A stretch of 64,000 nucleotides of DNA from Brevundimonas sp. UBA5713 (lineage in GTDB: Bacteria; Pseudomonadota; Alphaproteobacteria; Caulobacterales; Caulobacteraceae), in the NCBI RefSeq assembly GCF_002419815.1, contig NZ_DIGV01000027.1, positions 113,437 to 177,436 of the forward strand, given 5' to 3'. A model generated the notes under the pieces. The model was not told where the DNA came from, did no database searches, and was given only the letters and a program-made list of their open reading frames with translations. Both the position numbers and the translations under genes were made by a program. Position 1 is the stretch's first letter, and every line of letters starts with the position of its first letter. This document shows, in pieces, positions 36,541-44,998 of this stretch.

Positions 36541-36566
36541 ATTTGGTATACGATATACGTATTTCA
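36541..36566. promoter_or_regulatory. GntR operator candidate upstream of DUF885/ALDH
   Basis: GTATAC at 36546-36551 and ATATAC at 36553-36558 overlap in TTTGGTATACGATATACG. On the minus strand this reads TATCGTATACCAAA, a close match to the consensus. It sits 23 bases upstream of the DUF885 start, over the expected promoter. Confidence 0.6.
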
Positions 36567-36590
36567 AAGGGAGTGTCGAGAGAGGCGGGC

Positions 36591-37619
36591 TTATAAATCG
36601 AGCGCTGTGATGCGATCGTACAGGCTTTGCGGCACGCGCACGCCGTCGGCCAGACTGCGCTGACGGGCTTCGAAACGCCGTTGCGAGGGCAGGCGGGCCC
36701 CCTGATCGGCGAAGGCCGCAAACAGCTGTTCGGCGCGCGCCGACTGGGTTTCCAGATCGCCGCCGCCGAGCAGGCCCGGGTCGAACGCCAGAACCAGTTC
36801 CCCGTGCATGGGGGCCAGCTTCTGGTTGTCGTCGAACGCCATGGACTGAAGGCTTGTCAGATCGCCGATCAGCGGACCGGCCATCAGCTCGATCATGGTC
36901 GACAGGGCCGAGCCCTTATGGCCGCCAAACGTCAGCATGGCTCCGTCCAGTGCCTCGCGGGCGACGGTGGTCGGGTTGCCGTCCTTGTCCACGCCCCAGC
37001 CCTCGGGGATGGGCTTGCCCGCGATGTCGTGCAGCGCCAGATCTCCGCGCGCAATGGCGCTGGTGGCAAAGTCGAAGACGTAAGGATTGGGGCCCGGACG
37101 CGGCCAGCCAAAGGCCATGGGATTGGTGCCCAGCAGTCCGCGCTTGCCACCGGCGGGGGCCACCCACGCATGGCTGGGCGTCATGGCCAAGGCCGCCACA
37201 CCGCGCTGGGTCAGTGCCTCGACCTCCGGCCACAGGGCCGAGAAGTGAAAGCAGTTGTTGATGGCCAATGCGGCGATGCCGCTCTGTTTGGCCTTGGCCG
37301 CCAATGCATCCACGGCTTGATCAAACGCCAGCACCGAATAGCCGAACTTGGCGTCGGCCTTCAGCAGGGCAGGGGTCACATCCTTAATGTCAGGCTTGGC
37401 GTCTTTATTGAGCTTGCCCGATTGAATGGTCTGCACACAGCCCGGCAGGCGATACAGACCGTGGGAGCGGCATTCGTCGCGCTCGCCTGCCGTGATCACC
37501 TTGGCCACCGAGGTCGCCTGATCCTCGGCCAGGCCCGCCGCCGTCAGGACTTTGAACGACAGTTCATAGACCTCTTGCACCGACAGGCAGGTGTACGCCT
37601 CGGTATCAAACAGACTCAT
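36591..37619 (-). CDS. Ldh-family oxidoreductase (pyrroline-2-carboxylate reductase candidate)
   Basis: 342 residues from ATG 37619 with AGGAGGATC upstream; a longer frame to 37769 is not credible. The malate/L-lactate dehydrogenase (Ldh, non-Rossmann) fold is indicated by DECRSHGLYRLPGCV, NCFHFSALWPEVEALTQRGVAALAMT, GTNPMAFGWPR and GGHKGSALSTMIELMAGPL. Members of this family in amino-acid clusters (DpkA type) reduce cyclic imines such as delta-1-pyrroline-2-carboxylate to L-proline with NADPH. Presence in this locus suggests a second branch handling 3-hydroxyproline or D-proline products. Alternative: ureidoglycolate or malate dehydrogenase activity. Confidence 0.85.
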   Translation of the reverse strand: MSLFDTEAYTCLSVQEVYELSFKVLTAAGLAEDQATSVAKVITAGERDECRSHGLYRLPGCVQTIQSGKLNKDAKPDIKDVTPALLKADAKFGYSVLAFDQAVDALAAKAKQSGIAALAINNCFHFSALWPEVEALTQRGVAALAMTPSHAWVAPAGGKRGLLGTNPMAFGWPRPGPNPYVFDFATSAIARGDLALHDIAGKPIPEGWGVDKDGNPTTVAREALDGAMLTFGGHKGSALSTMIELMAGPLIGDLTSLQSMAFDDNQKLAPMHGELVLAFDPGLLGGGDLETQSARAEQLFAAFADQGARLPSQRRFEARQRSLADGVRVPQSLYDRITALDL

Positions 37620-37938
37620 CGATGATCCTCCTATCGATTGTGCGGGAGAGGTAACGCCTGACACTTTGATGCGCCCCAAGCTGTCTCGTAGCTGTGGCCC
37701 AGCGAGGGTAAGACGTGAACACCTGATCGTATAATAAATACTATATGTCCTTATCAAGGTGATTACCACCCTGACCTTTGCGCTTTGCCTCGGGGGGCGC
37801 GTTGGGGATCAGCAGGTCATTGCCAACTGGGCCAAGGTCGTGGATCGTGGGGCGAGACTATACCCGCGTTCGGTTTTCAACAGGCCACGCAAGAGCTGGC
37901 CGCAGCCGGTGTGTCCGGCAGTCACGGTGCGATAAATC
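37620..37938. other. Divergent intergenic region, Ldh gene and thiolase
   Basis: About 320 bases without a gene. The left 60 bases carry the Ldh ribosome site; an AT-rich stretch at 37725-37765 is the likely Ldh promoter and holds a degenerate operator. Nothing resembling a promoter for the thiolase was recognised in the GC-rich right half. Confidence 0.5.
37728..37749. promoter_or_regulatory. Degenerate GntR operator candidate upstream of the Ldh gene
   Basis: CGTATAATAAATACTATATG contains GTAT and ATAC half-sites but not the intact GTATAC core. It lies about 110 bases upstream of the Ldh start. Weak evidence on its own. Confidence 0.3.
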
Positions 37939-39111
37939 ATGAGAGAAGCCGTCATCGTCTCCACCGCGCGCACGCCGATTGGCCGTGCCTATCGTGGAGC
38001 TTTCAACGACACCCCTTCGCCGACGCTGGCAGGCCATGCGCTGCGTGTGGCCGCCGATCGCGCCGGACTTGAAGGCGGCGAGATCGAGGATGTGCTGCTG
38101 GGCTGTGCCATGCCGCAGGGCTATCAGCATACCATCGGCCGCAATGCTGTGCTGGCAGCCGGTTTCCCTGTGTCCGTCGCGGGCATGACGCTGGATCGCC
38201 AGTGCGCGTCCGGCCTGATGGCCGTGGCTACGGCGGCCAAGCAGATCATCACCGACCAGATGCAGATCACTGTCGGCGGTGGCGTGGAGTCCATCTCTCT
38301 GGTGCAGACGCTGGAGATGCGCGTGCAGAGCGATCCGACGGTGCTGAAGAACGCGCCGGACGCCTATATCACCATGCTGAACACCGCCGAGATCGTCGGT
38401 CAGCGCTATGGCATCACTCGCGCCGAGTGCGACGAATACGGCCTGATCTCGCAACAGCGCACGGCGGCGGCCTATGAGGACGGTGCCTATGCTGACGAAC
38501 TGGCCCCGCTGGCCTCGCGCCAGAAGGTGGTCGACAAGGCGACGGGCGAGGTGTCCTATAAGGACGTGACCCTGACCAAGGACGAGGGCTTCCGTCCCGA
38601 AACCACGCTGGAAGGTCTGCAAGGCCTGCGCGAAGTCATTCCGGGCGGCATCGTTACGGCAGGCAACGCCAGCCAGCTGTCGGACGGGGCCTCGGCCAAT
38701 GTGCTGATGGAGGCCAAGGAGGCCGAACGCCGGGGTCTGCAACCGCTGGGCCGCTATGTCGGCATGGCTGTCGCGGGCGTGGAGCCGGACGAAATGGGTA
38801 TCGGTCCGGTCAAGGCGGTGCCGCCGCTGCTGGAGCGTTTTGGCCTGACGGTCGATGACATCGACCTGTGGGAGCTGAACGAGGCCTTCGCTGTACAGGT
38901 GCTGTACTGCCAGAAGATTCTGGGCATTCCGCTGGAGAAGATGAACGTTAACGGCGGTGCCATCTCCATCGGCCACCCCTATGGCATGTCCGGTTCGCGC
39001 ATGGTGGGCCACATCCTGATCGAAGGCCGCCGTCGCAAGGCCCGATATGGCGTGGTGACCATGTGTATCGGTGGCGGCATGGGCGCAGCGGGTCTGTTCG
39101 AAATCCTGTAA
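37939..39111 (+). CDS. Acetyl-CoA C-acyltransferase (thiolase)
   Basis: 390 residues, full thiolase. Nucleophile C89 (LDRQCASGLMAVA), the catalytic His in GGAISIGHPYGMSGSR near residue 345 and the second Cys in MCIGGGMGAAG near 375. The CIGGGMGAA form is standard for degradative and biosynthetic thiolases; acceptor chain length is unclear. No strong Shine-Dalgarno sequence precedes ATG 37939. It stands next to the hydroxyproline locus, but its product has no obvious step in that pathway, so a role in fatty-acid or aromatic degradation is as likely. Confidence 0.93.
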   Translation: MREAVIVSTARTPIGRAYRGAFNDTPSPTLAGHALRVAADRAGLEGGEIEDVLLGCAMPQGYQHTIGRNAVLAAGFPVSVAGMTLDRQCASGLMAVATAAKQIITDQMQITVGGGVESISLVQTLEMRVQSDPTVLKNAPDAYITMLNTAEIVGQRYGITRAECDEYGLISQQRTAAAYEDGAYADELAPLASRQKVVDKATGEVSYKDVTLTKDEGFRPETTLEGLQGLREVIPGGIVTAGNASQLSDGASANVLMEAKEAERRGLQPLGRYVGMAVAGVEPDEMGIGPVKAVPPLLERFGLTVDDIDLWELNEAFAVQVLYCQKILGIPLEKMNVNGGAISIGHPYGMSGSRMVGHILIEGRRRKARYGVVTMCIGGGMGAAGLFEIL

Positions 39112-39138
39112 GCGCGCGCATACGACGTGACGATCAGA

Positions 39139-39168
39139 CGGCTCCGAACCTGTCTCGGAGCCGTTTTC
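39139..39168 (+). terminator. Rho-independent terminator after the thiolase
   Basis: 9-base perfect inverted repeat (39139-39147 and 39155-39163) followed by TTTT; 27 bases past the stop, just before the convergent ligD. Confidence 0.8.
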
Positions 39169-39169
39169 G

Positions 39170-41647
39170 TTACAGGGTGTCGATGCGATATTTGTGGGGG
39201 TCCAGACCCTTGCGGACCTGTGTCCATTTCACGGGCATGGAGACCGGAGCGCCGGGGCGGCCTCGGGGAGAGTAGGGGGCGACGGCGGTGGCTTTGCGGT
39301 CGTTACGCAGATAGTCGATGAAGATGCGTCCTTCGCGCGCCTTCTTGGACATGCTGATCAAATATTTGTCGGGAGCCTCGGCGGCCATGACACGCGAAAA
39401 CTCGCGCGCGAAGGCCTTGGCTTCGGCCCAATCCATGTCGAAATGTTCGATGTAGGTGGTGACGTGCAGCCCTTTGCCGCCGGTGGTTTTGCAGTGGCTG
39501 TCCAGCCCCAGATCCTTGAGCCGATCACGCACCTCCTTGGCGGCGGCGATGACCTCGTCGAACGAAACCTCCGGCGCGGGGTCGAGGTCGAATATCAGTC
39601 GCTCGGCCTTTTCCGGCTTGAAGGGCACACAGTTCCACGGGTGGATTTCCACGGCAGCAAATTGGGCTGCCGCGATCAGGCCCTCGACCGTATCGATACG
39701 GATATAGGGTTTGGGATCGCCTTTGATCTCGACCGCCTCGATCAGCGGCGACTGACCTTTGACCGGATGGCGCTGGAAGAAAGACTGCCCCTCGATGCCG
39801 TCCGGCATGCGGATAATGGAGCAGGGCCGACCCTTGATGTGCTCCAGCATTTTCTCGCCAACGCGCTCGTAGTATTCGGCCAGATCGCGCTTGGTGATGG
39901 CGGGGGTGTCTTTGGTGGCGGGCCACAGCACCTTGTCAGGGCTGGTCAGTCGTACATTGCGCAAGGGGGCTGCCGAGTGGGCAGGTTTGGCGGAAGAAGG
40001 CTTGGCCACGGCGGCGGGCGTGTCCAGTTCTACATCCTTGGCGGCCTTGTCTTCGCGTAGGCCTTTGAACGATGCCTGACGGATGGCACCTGTGCCGGTA
40101 AAGCCCTCGAAGGCAATCTCTGCGACCAGAACGGGCTTTACCCAATGAACGCCGGCAATTGTTTCGGGGCCGTCTGGAAAGGGGCTTTTGTCCGTCTCGA
40201 CTGCCTTGAGTTTGGGCATGATCTGCTCGACCGTCTTGCGGCTGAAGCCGGTGCCGATGCGGCCGACATGGACCAGTTGTCCCTCTCGATAGACGCCAGC
40301 GATCAGTGACCGGAAGGCATCGCCCGTCGTAGCCCATCCGGCGATGACGACCTCCTGTCCCTGACGGCATTTGGATTTTACCCACGCGTCACTGCGGCCC
40401 GAGCGATATGGCGCGCTGAGCCGTTTGGAGATGATGCCTTCCAGATCAAGGCGGCAGGCCGATAGCAAAAGCGCCTGCCCCCCCGTCTGGAAATGGTCGA
40501 CATAGCGGATCGATTGATCCGCCTTGGCCAGCCGCTTGGCCAGAAGGGCCTTTCGTTCGGACAGGGGTTTGTCGCGCAGGTCGCTCTTGCCATCGTGCAG
40601 CAGATCGAAGGCGTAATAGATCAGTGGCGCATCGCTCTCGCCGCCCAGAACGGCCTGCAACAGGGCAAAACTGGGCGATCCATTATCGTCCAGCGCCACT
40701 GCCTCGCCGTCGTACAGCCCGTCCTTCAGCGTCTTGGCGTCCGATGCAAAAGTGGCAAAACGGTCTGTCCAGTCCAACCCCTTTCGGGTGCGCACGGTGG
40801 CCTTGCCGTTGTCGATGCGCAGTTGCAGCCGATAGCCGTCGAACTTGATCTCATGCGCCCACGCTTCGCCCGCTGGCGGCGTGGCGATGGTGCTGGCAAG
40901 CTGCGGGGGAATAAACTCCGGCATGGCCGATGAGGGCGCGGCCTTGGCCGTTTTGGTCCTGCTCGCCATCTTCGGTGAAGTGGCTTTCTTGGGGGCAGAT
41001 TTCTGCGGTTTGGGTGGCGTGCGGGGCAGGGTCATAAAGGGTTCGACCTCGGCCTGAACATGATCGGCAATCTGCTTCATCGTCCGGCCCGAGGCGGCCG
41101 ATTTATCGCGATCGGACGGCCCGCCGCGATCGCCTGTCTTGGCGGCGCTGTCCCTGTGTTTGATCAGCATCCAGGGCTTGCCCTTTTCGCCCGCCTTGGG
41201 CTTCAGCCGTACCAAAACCCACGAGCCGTGCATCCGTGACCCTTCCATCACGAATTTGAGCTCGCCCTTCTCCAGATGCCGCTCGACGTCCTCAAAGCCG
41301 TGTTCCGGTATCCACAGTCCGCGGTCCCAGATCATCACTGTGCCCCCGCCGTACAGGCCCTTGGGGATGGTGCCTTCGAAGTCGCCATAGTCGAGCGGAT
41401 GGTCTTCTACCGCCATGGCCAGACGTTTGTCCGCAGGGTCCAATGATGGACCTTTGGGCACGGCCCATGACAGGAAGGTGCCGCCCCACTCCAGTCGCAG
41501 ATCAAAATGCAGACGGCTGGCGTCGTGCTTGTGGATCACAAAGCGCAGCTGGTCCGATGGCGCGATCTCGGCCCCTATGCCCGACGGCTCCTGCGTCTTG
41601 GAGAAGTCGCGCATCTTTTGATAGGTGGACAGGCGGGGATTGGGCAT
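39170..41647 (-). CDS. ligD: NHEJ DNA ligase D
   Basis: 825 residues with three domains in the order phosphoesterase, ligase, polymerase. The N-terminal 3'-phosphoesterase carries HKHDASRLHFDLRLEW (about 34-50). The ATP-dependent ligase has the nucleotidyl-transfer lysine in EIKFDGYRLQ (near 270) and an OB fold to about 540. The C-terminal primase-like polymerase has LIFDLDPAPEVSFDEV with metal-binding aspartates and the GGKGLHV motif. An Ala/Pro/Lys-rich linker joins the first two domains. It repairs double-strand breaks together with Ku, encoded divergently at 42.1 kb. Confidence 0.96.
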   Translation of the reverse strand: MPNPRLSTYQKMRDFSKTQEPSGIGAEIAPSDQLRFVIHKHDASRLHFDLRLEWGGTFLSWAVPKGPSLDPADKRLAMAVEDHPLDYGDFEGTIPKGLYGGGTVMIWDRGLWIPEHGFEDVERHLEKGELKFVMEGSRMHGSWVLVRLKPKAGEKGKPWMLIKHRDSAAKTGDRGGPSDRDKSAASGRTMKQIADHVQAEVEPFMTLPRTPPKPQKSAPKKATSPKMASRTKTAKAAPSSAMPEFIPPQLASTIATPPAGEAWAHEIKFDGYRLQLRIDNGKATVRTRKGLDWTDRFATFASDAKTLKDGLYDGEAVALDDNGSPSFALLQAVLGGESDAPLIYYAFDLLHDGKSDLRDKPLSERKALLAKRLAKADQSIRYVDHFQTGGQALLLSACRLDLEGIISKRLSAPYRSGRSDAWVKSKCRQGQEVVIAGWATTGDAFRSLIAGVYREGQLVHVGRIGTGFSRKTVEQIMPKLKAVETDKSPFPDGPETIAGVHWVKPVLVAEIAFEGFTGTGAIRQASFKGLREDKAAKDVELDTPAAVAKPSSAKPAHSAAPLRNVRLTSPDKVLWPATKDTPAITKRDLAEYYERVGEKMLEHIKGRPCSIIRMPDGIEGQSFFQRHPVKGQSPLIEAVEIKGDPKPYIRIDTVEGLIAAAQFAAVEIHPWNCVPFKPEKAERLIFDLDPAPEVSFDEVIAAAKEVRDRLKDLGLDSHCKTTGGKGLHVTTYIEHFDMDWAEAKAFAREFSRVMAAEAPDKYLISMSKKAREGRIFIDYLRNDRKATAVAPYSPRGRPGAPVSMPVKWTQVRKGLDPHKYRIDTL

Positions 41648-41765
41648 GGTGACCTCCGCCTGTGCAAACGAACGGCGAGGCTTTGCGCTCCGCCATCCAC
41701 AGATTTCGTCCTGTCGGGCGAATCCTTATGGCGGGTTAGGCGTTCGGTTGAGACGGAGGATGCAG

Positions 41766-41999
41766 ATGACGCAAACCCACGCGCCCGAACTGAACCGCTA
41801 TCGCGTTACCGCGACCGGCCACCCCACCCGTATTGTCGAAGAGCCGACAGTCGAGGCCGCCGCCGTGACCTATATCGAGGACTTTGTGACCTCTCCGCCT
41901 GTGCCGGAACTGAGGCTGTGGGTCACCGATATCGACGACGGCCATCAGCACTGTTTCCTGCTGGACACCGACAGCGGCGACATTCAGGCCTGCGGCTGA
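41766..41999 (+). CDS. Small hypothetical protein between ligD and ku
   Basis: 77 residues. The start at 41766 is chosen because GGAGG lies 6 bases upstream; an ATG two codons earlier is too close. No signal peptide or membrane segment. The text alternates beta-like strands (RYRVTATG, AAVTYIEDFV, LRLWVTDID, HQHCFLLD) and suggests a small mixed alpha/beta fold. I do not recognise it with confidence; it may belong to one of the small DUFs described from Caulobacterales. It lies directly upstream of ku, whose putative EcfG promoter begins 2 bases past its stop. Confidence 0.65.
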   Translation: MTQTHAPELNRYRVTATGHPTRIVEEPTVEAAAVTYIEDFVTSPPVPELRLWVTDIDDGHQHCFLLDTDSGDIQACG

Positions 42000-42000
42000 G

Positions 42001-42025
42001 CGAACCTATTGGCGTAACGCTCGTT
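42001..42025 (+). promoter_or_regulatory. EcfG-like promoter upstream of ku
   Basis: CGAAC-N16-CGTT (CGAAC 42001-42005, CGTT 42022-42025), one mismatch from the GGAAC-N16/17-CGTT consensus of the alphaproteobacterial general stress sigma factor. It ends 47 bases before the ku start. Ku genes are stress-sigma controlled in rhizobia, which fits. Confidence 0.55.
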
Positions 42026-42072
42026 TGTGAATGGTCGCCACAGCGCGGCGGTTCAGGAACGAGGTTGCGATC

Positions 42073-42933
42073 ATGGCCCCCAGACCCAGTTGGCAAGGTC
42101 ATCTGAAGTTGTCGCTGGTGACGTGTCCGGTGGCGCTGTACACCGCCACATCGACCGGCGGTGACGTTCACTTCAACCTGATCAATCCCAAGACCAACAA
42201 CCGGATCAAAATGGTCACCACCGATCCGGACACCGGCCCGATTTCCCGATCCGATCTGGTGAAGGGCTATGAGGTCTCCAAGGGCGAATACGTCCTGTTG
42301 ACCGACGAGGAGATCAAGTCGGTCAAGCTGGAGAGCACCAAGACCATCGATATCGAGAGCTTTGTTCCGGCCAAGGATATCGACCGCTTGTACTGGGATA
42401 ATCCCTACTTCCTCGCCCCCAACGGCAAGATCGGACAGGACGCCTTTACCGTCATCCGTACCGCGATGGAAAAGTCGGGCAAGATCGCTCTGGCGCGGGT
42501 GGTGATGTCGACACGCGAGCGTCTGCTGGCGCTGGAGCCGCGTGGCAAGGGCATTCTGGCCTATACGCTGCGAACGGATGACGAGGTGCGCCAGCCCGAC
42601 GAGGTTTTCGGCGGCATCTCCTCGGCCAAGGCCGATGCCGACATGATCAAGATTGCCGAGAAGATTATCGAGCAAAAGGCAGGACCGTTTGATCCCAGCC
42701 AGTTCACCGACCGCTATGAAGAGGCTCTGAAGGCTCTGATTGCCGACAAGCAGAAGGGCAAGAAGCCCGCCAAGGTGACCGAGGCCAAAGAAGACAACGT
42801 GGTGGACCTCATGGCCGCCTTGCGCGCCAGTCTGGATGCCAAATCGGCCAAAGGCGCGGCCAAATCTCCCGCCAAGACCGCCAGCAAGTCGACGACGAAG
42901 ACCACCCGGTCCCGCACCCGCAAAGCCGGTTAA
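42073..42933 (+). CDS. ku: Ku DNA-end-binding protein
   Basis: 286 residues. The Ku core begins PRPSWQGHLKLSLVTCPVALYTAT, typical of bacterial Ku, with the bridge region through about residue 190. The C-terminal tail (after residue 250) is rich in Lys, Ala, Ser and Thr, the DNA-binding extension known from bacterial Ku proteins. It forms homodimers on double-strand ends and recruits LigD. It is followed by topoisomerase IB after only 6 bases, and a 14-base palindrome (42925-42938) spans its stop codon. Confidence 0.96.
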   Translation: MAPRPSWQGHLKLSLVTCPVALYTATSTGGDVHFNLINPKTNNRIKMVTTDPDTGPISRSDLVKGYEVSKGEYVLLTDEEIKSVKLESTKTIDIESFVPAKDIDRLYWDNPYFLAPNGKIGQDAFTVIRTAMEKSGKIALARVVMSTRERLLALEPRGKGILAYTLRTDDEVRQPDEVFGGISSAKADADMIKIAEKIIEQKAGPFDPSQFTDRYEEALKALIADKQKGKKPAKVTEAKEDNVVDLMAALRASLDAKSAKGAAKSPAKTASKSTTKTTRSRTRKAG

Positions 42934-42939
42934 CCGGCC

Positions 42940-43959
42940 ATGCCCCAGGTGGCCGATGAGCCGGAGGTCCCTGCCGGACTGCGATGGTGCTCGGACGAAA
43001 TGGATGGCATCCGGCGCAAAAGGGCAGGGCGCGGCTTTTGCTATGTGAAACCGGACGGCACCCGCATCAGCGATAAAAAGGTGCTCGCCCGTATACGCGC
43101 TCTGGCTATCCCTCCGGCCTGGACGGACGTTTGGATCTGCCCGCGCGCGAACGGCCATATTCAGGCGACAGGACGCGACGCGAAGGGGCGCAAACAATAC
43201 CGCTATCATCCTGACTGGACCGCGGCGCAGTCAGAAAACAAGTTTGCGCGCATGCCCGCCTTTGCAGCCAGACTGCCCAGGCTTGAAGCGGCTATCGAGG
43301 CGGGGCTGGCGCGGAGGCGGTTTGATCAGGAAAAGGTGGTGGCCACGGCCATGCGGCTTATGGAGTTGAGCCTGATCCGCGTCGGCAATGCCCGCTATTC
43401 GCGCGAAAACCGAAGTTATGGACTGACCACCCTGCGCAAGAGACACATAGAGGTCAGCGGTACCGAGCTGCGTGTCCGGTTTCGTGGCAAGAGCGGGATT
43501 CTACACGACCTCAGCCTTCAGGACCGCCGCTTGGCCACTGGCGTCCGACGGCTCAGCGAACTGCCGGGGCACACGCTGTTTCAATACACTGACGCGGAAG
43601 GCGAGGTGCGGCCGGTGACGTCCGACGACATCAACGCCTTCATCCGCGAACACATGGGCGAAGAGTTTTCGGCCAAGGACTTTCGCACTTGGGCGGCCAC
43701 GGTCTGCGTCGCGCGGGCGCTGTGCGACACCGAGCCTCCTACTTCTCCCACGGACGCCAGACGCAAGGCCAACGCCTGCATTCGTGAGGCTGCAACCCTG
43801 TTGGGTAACACGCTGGCGGTGTGTCGCAGCGCCTATGTCCACCCCCGCGTGGTCGAGCTGTTCGAACAGGGCGAGATTGCCGAGACCCTGCCGCGCGCCA
43901 GCGCCAAATCATTCGAAAAGGCTCTGGCCAAAATGCTCAAAGCCACCCCTAGCGGTTGA
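42940..43959 (+). CDS. DNA topoisomerase IB
   Basis: 339 residues, poxvirus-like type IB enzyme. N-terminal GLRWCSDEMDGIRRKRAGRGFCYVKPDGTRI and the KV-LARIRALAIPPAWTDVWICP stretch are diagnostic. Catalytic residues visible: R and K in the VRFRGKSG region, R-x-x-H-equivalents in the FSAKDFRTWAAT segment, and the nucleophile Tyr in CRSAYVHPRV near residue 308. It relaxes supercoils through a 3'-phosphotyrosine. It is coupled to ku (6-base gap), and bacterial TopIB genes are often found with stress or NHEJ genes. Ribosome site is poor, so translation may depend on ku. Confidence 0.93.
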   Translation: MPQVADEPEVPAGLRWCSDEMDGIRRKRAGRGFCYVKPDGTRISDKKVLARIRALAIPPAWTDVWICPRANGHIQATGRDAKGRKQYRYHPDWTAAQSENKFARMPAFAARLPRLEAAIEAGLARRRFDQEKVVATAMRLMELSLIRVGNARYSRENRSYGLTTLRKRHIEVSGTELRVRFRGKSGILHDLSLQDRRLATGVRRLSELPGHTLFQYTDAEGEVRPVTSDDINAFIREHMGEEFSAKDFRTWAATVCVARALCDTEPPTSPTDARRKANACIREAATLLGNTLAVCRSAYVHPRVVELFEQGEIAETLPRASAKSFEKALAKMLKATPSG

Positions 43960-44091
43960 TGCGGAGCGTGGTTCCAGCGTGTTTGGTTCTGAGGCTTTGC
44001 AACACCTGTGCAGTGATCCGGTTTTAGCAGTCAGCATTTTGTCCGCCCACCCCGACCGCGCGAAGGCGCAGGATGATCTGGAGGTATCGAT

Positions 44092-44985
44092 ATGGATCAA
44101 CGTCTGACGATGCAGGACCCCCGTTACCAATATCCGCGCCCGCCTTTTCCCGAACAGGCGCAGGGAGCACCGGGACTTGTAAAGCGCATGGTGCCCGCGC
44201 CCGACCATGGCGAGGTGTCCTATCGGGGACATGGACGGTTGGCCGGACGCAATGCGCTGATCACCGGAGGGGATTCCGGCATTGGCCGTGCCGTGGCCAT
44301 CGCCTTTGCCCGCGAGGGGGCCAATGTGGCCATCAGCTATCTGCCCTCGGAGGAGGCCGACGCCTCCGAGGTGGTCGCCTTGATCGAGGCCGAAGGCGTG
44401 CTGGCGCTGGGACTTGCAGGCGATGTGCGCGACGAAGACTGGAACGCTGCGCTGGTGGAGACGACCGTAGAGGCGTTTGGCGGTCTGGACATTCTGGTGG
44501 TCAACGCCGGGCGTCAGCAGTATCGCGAAGACATCGGCGAGTTTTCGACAGAAGACTTCGACGCGACGATGAAAACCAACCTCTATGCCATGCACTGGCT
44601 GTGTCAGGCGGCGGTGCCCGTCATGCCTGAGGGGGCGGCGATCATCACCACGGCCTCCATTCAAGCCTATGACCCCAGCGACATTCTGTTGGACTATGCC
44701 ACTACCAAGGGGGGCATAGTGACCTACACCAAGGCTCTGGCGAAACAGGCGATCGAAAAGGGCATTCGCGTGAACGCCGTGGCTCCCGGACCTTTCTGGA
44801 CGGTGCTTCAGCCCAGCGGCGGGCAGCCCGACAAGAAGGTGAAAAACTTTGGCGCACACAGTGCCTTCGGGCGCCCCGGGCAGCCGGTGGAGATCGCGCC
44901 CGTTTACGTCCTGCTGGCCTCGCAGGAAGCCAGCTTCGTCACCGGAGAGGTGTGGGGCGTAACCGGCGGCGAAGGCGTCGGCTGA
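44092..44985 (+). CDS. SDR-family oxidoreductase (YghA/glucose-dehydrogenase-like)
   Basis: 297 residues. It has the N-terminal extension with DPRYQYPRPPFPEQAQ typical of the YghA-like stress-associated SDRs. The cofactor motif is ITGGDSGIGRAV, NAG is replaced by VNAGRQQY, and the active site is S in ITTASIQAYDPS with YATTKGG. The C-terminus ends VWGVTGGEG. Members are induced by general stress sigma factors in many bacteria and reduce small carbonyls. GGAGG lies 8 bases upstream. Likely operon with the two following membrane-protein genes. Confidence 0.92.
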   Translation: MDQRLTMQDPRYQYPRPPFPEQAQGAPGLVKRMVPAPDHGEVSYRGHGRLAGRNALITGGDSGIGRAVAIAFAREGANVAISYLPSEEADASEVVALIEAEGVLALGLAGDVRDEDWNAALVETTVEAFGGLDILVVNAGRQQYREDIGEFSTEDFDATMKTNLYAMHWLCQAAVPVMPEGAAIITTASIQAYDPSDILLDYATTKGGIVTYTKALAKQAIEKGIRVNAVAPGPFWTVLQPSGGQPDKKVKNFGAHSAFGRPGQPVEIAPVYVLLASQEASFVTGEVWGVTGGEGVG

Positions 44986-44998
44986 TAAGGTCTTCACA

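Noticed and set aside
43090..43098. A GTATAC hexamer inside the topoisomerase IB gene
   Set aside because: It is within coding sequence, far from the locus, and lacks the flanks of the operator motif.
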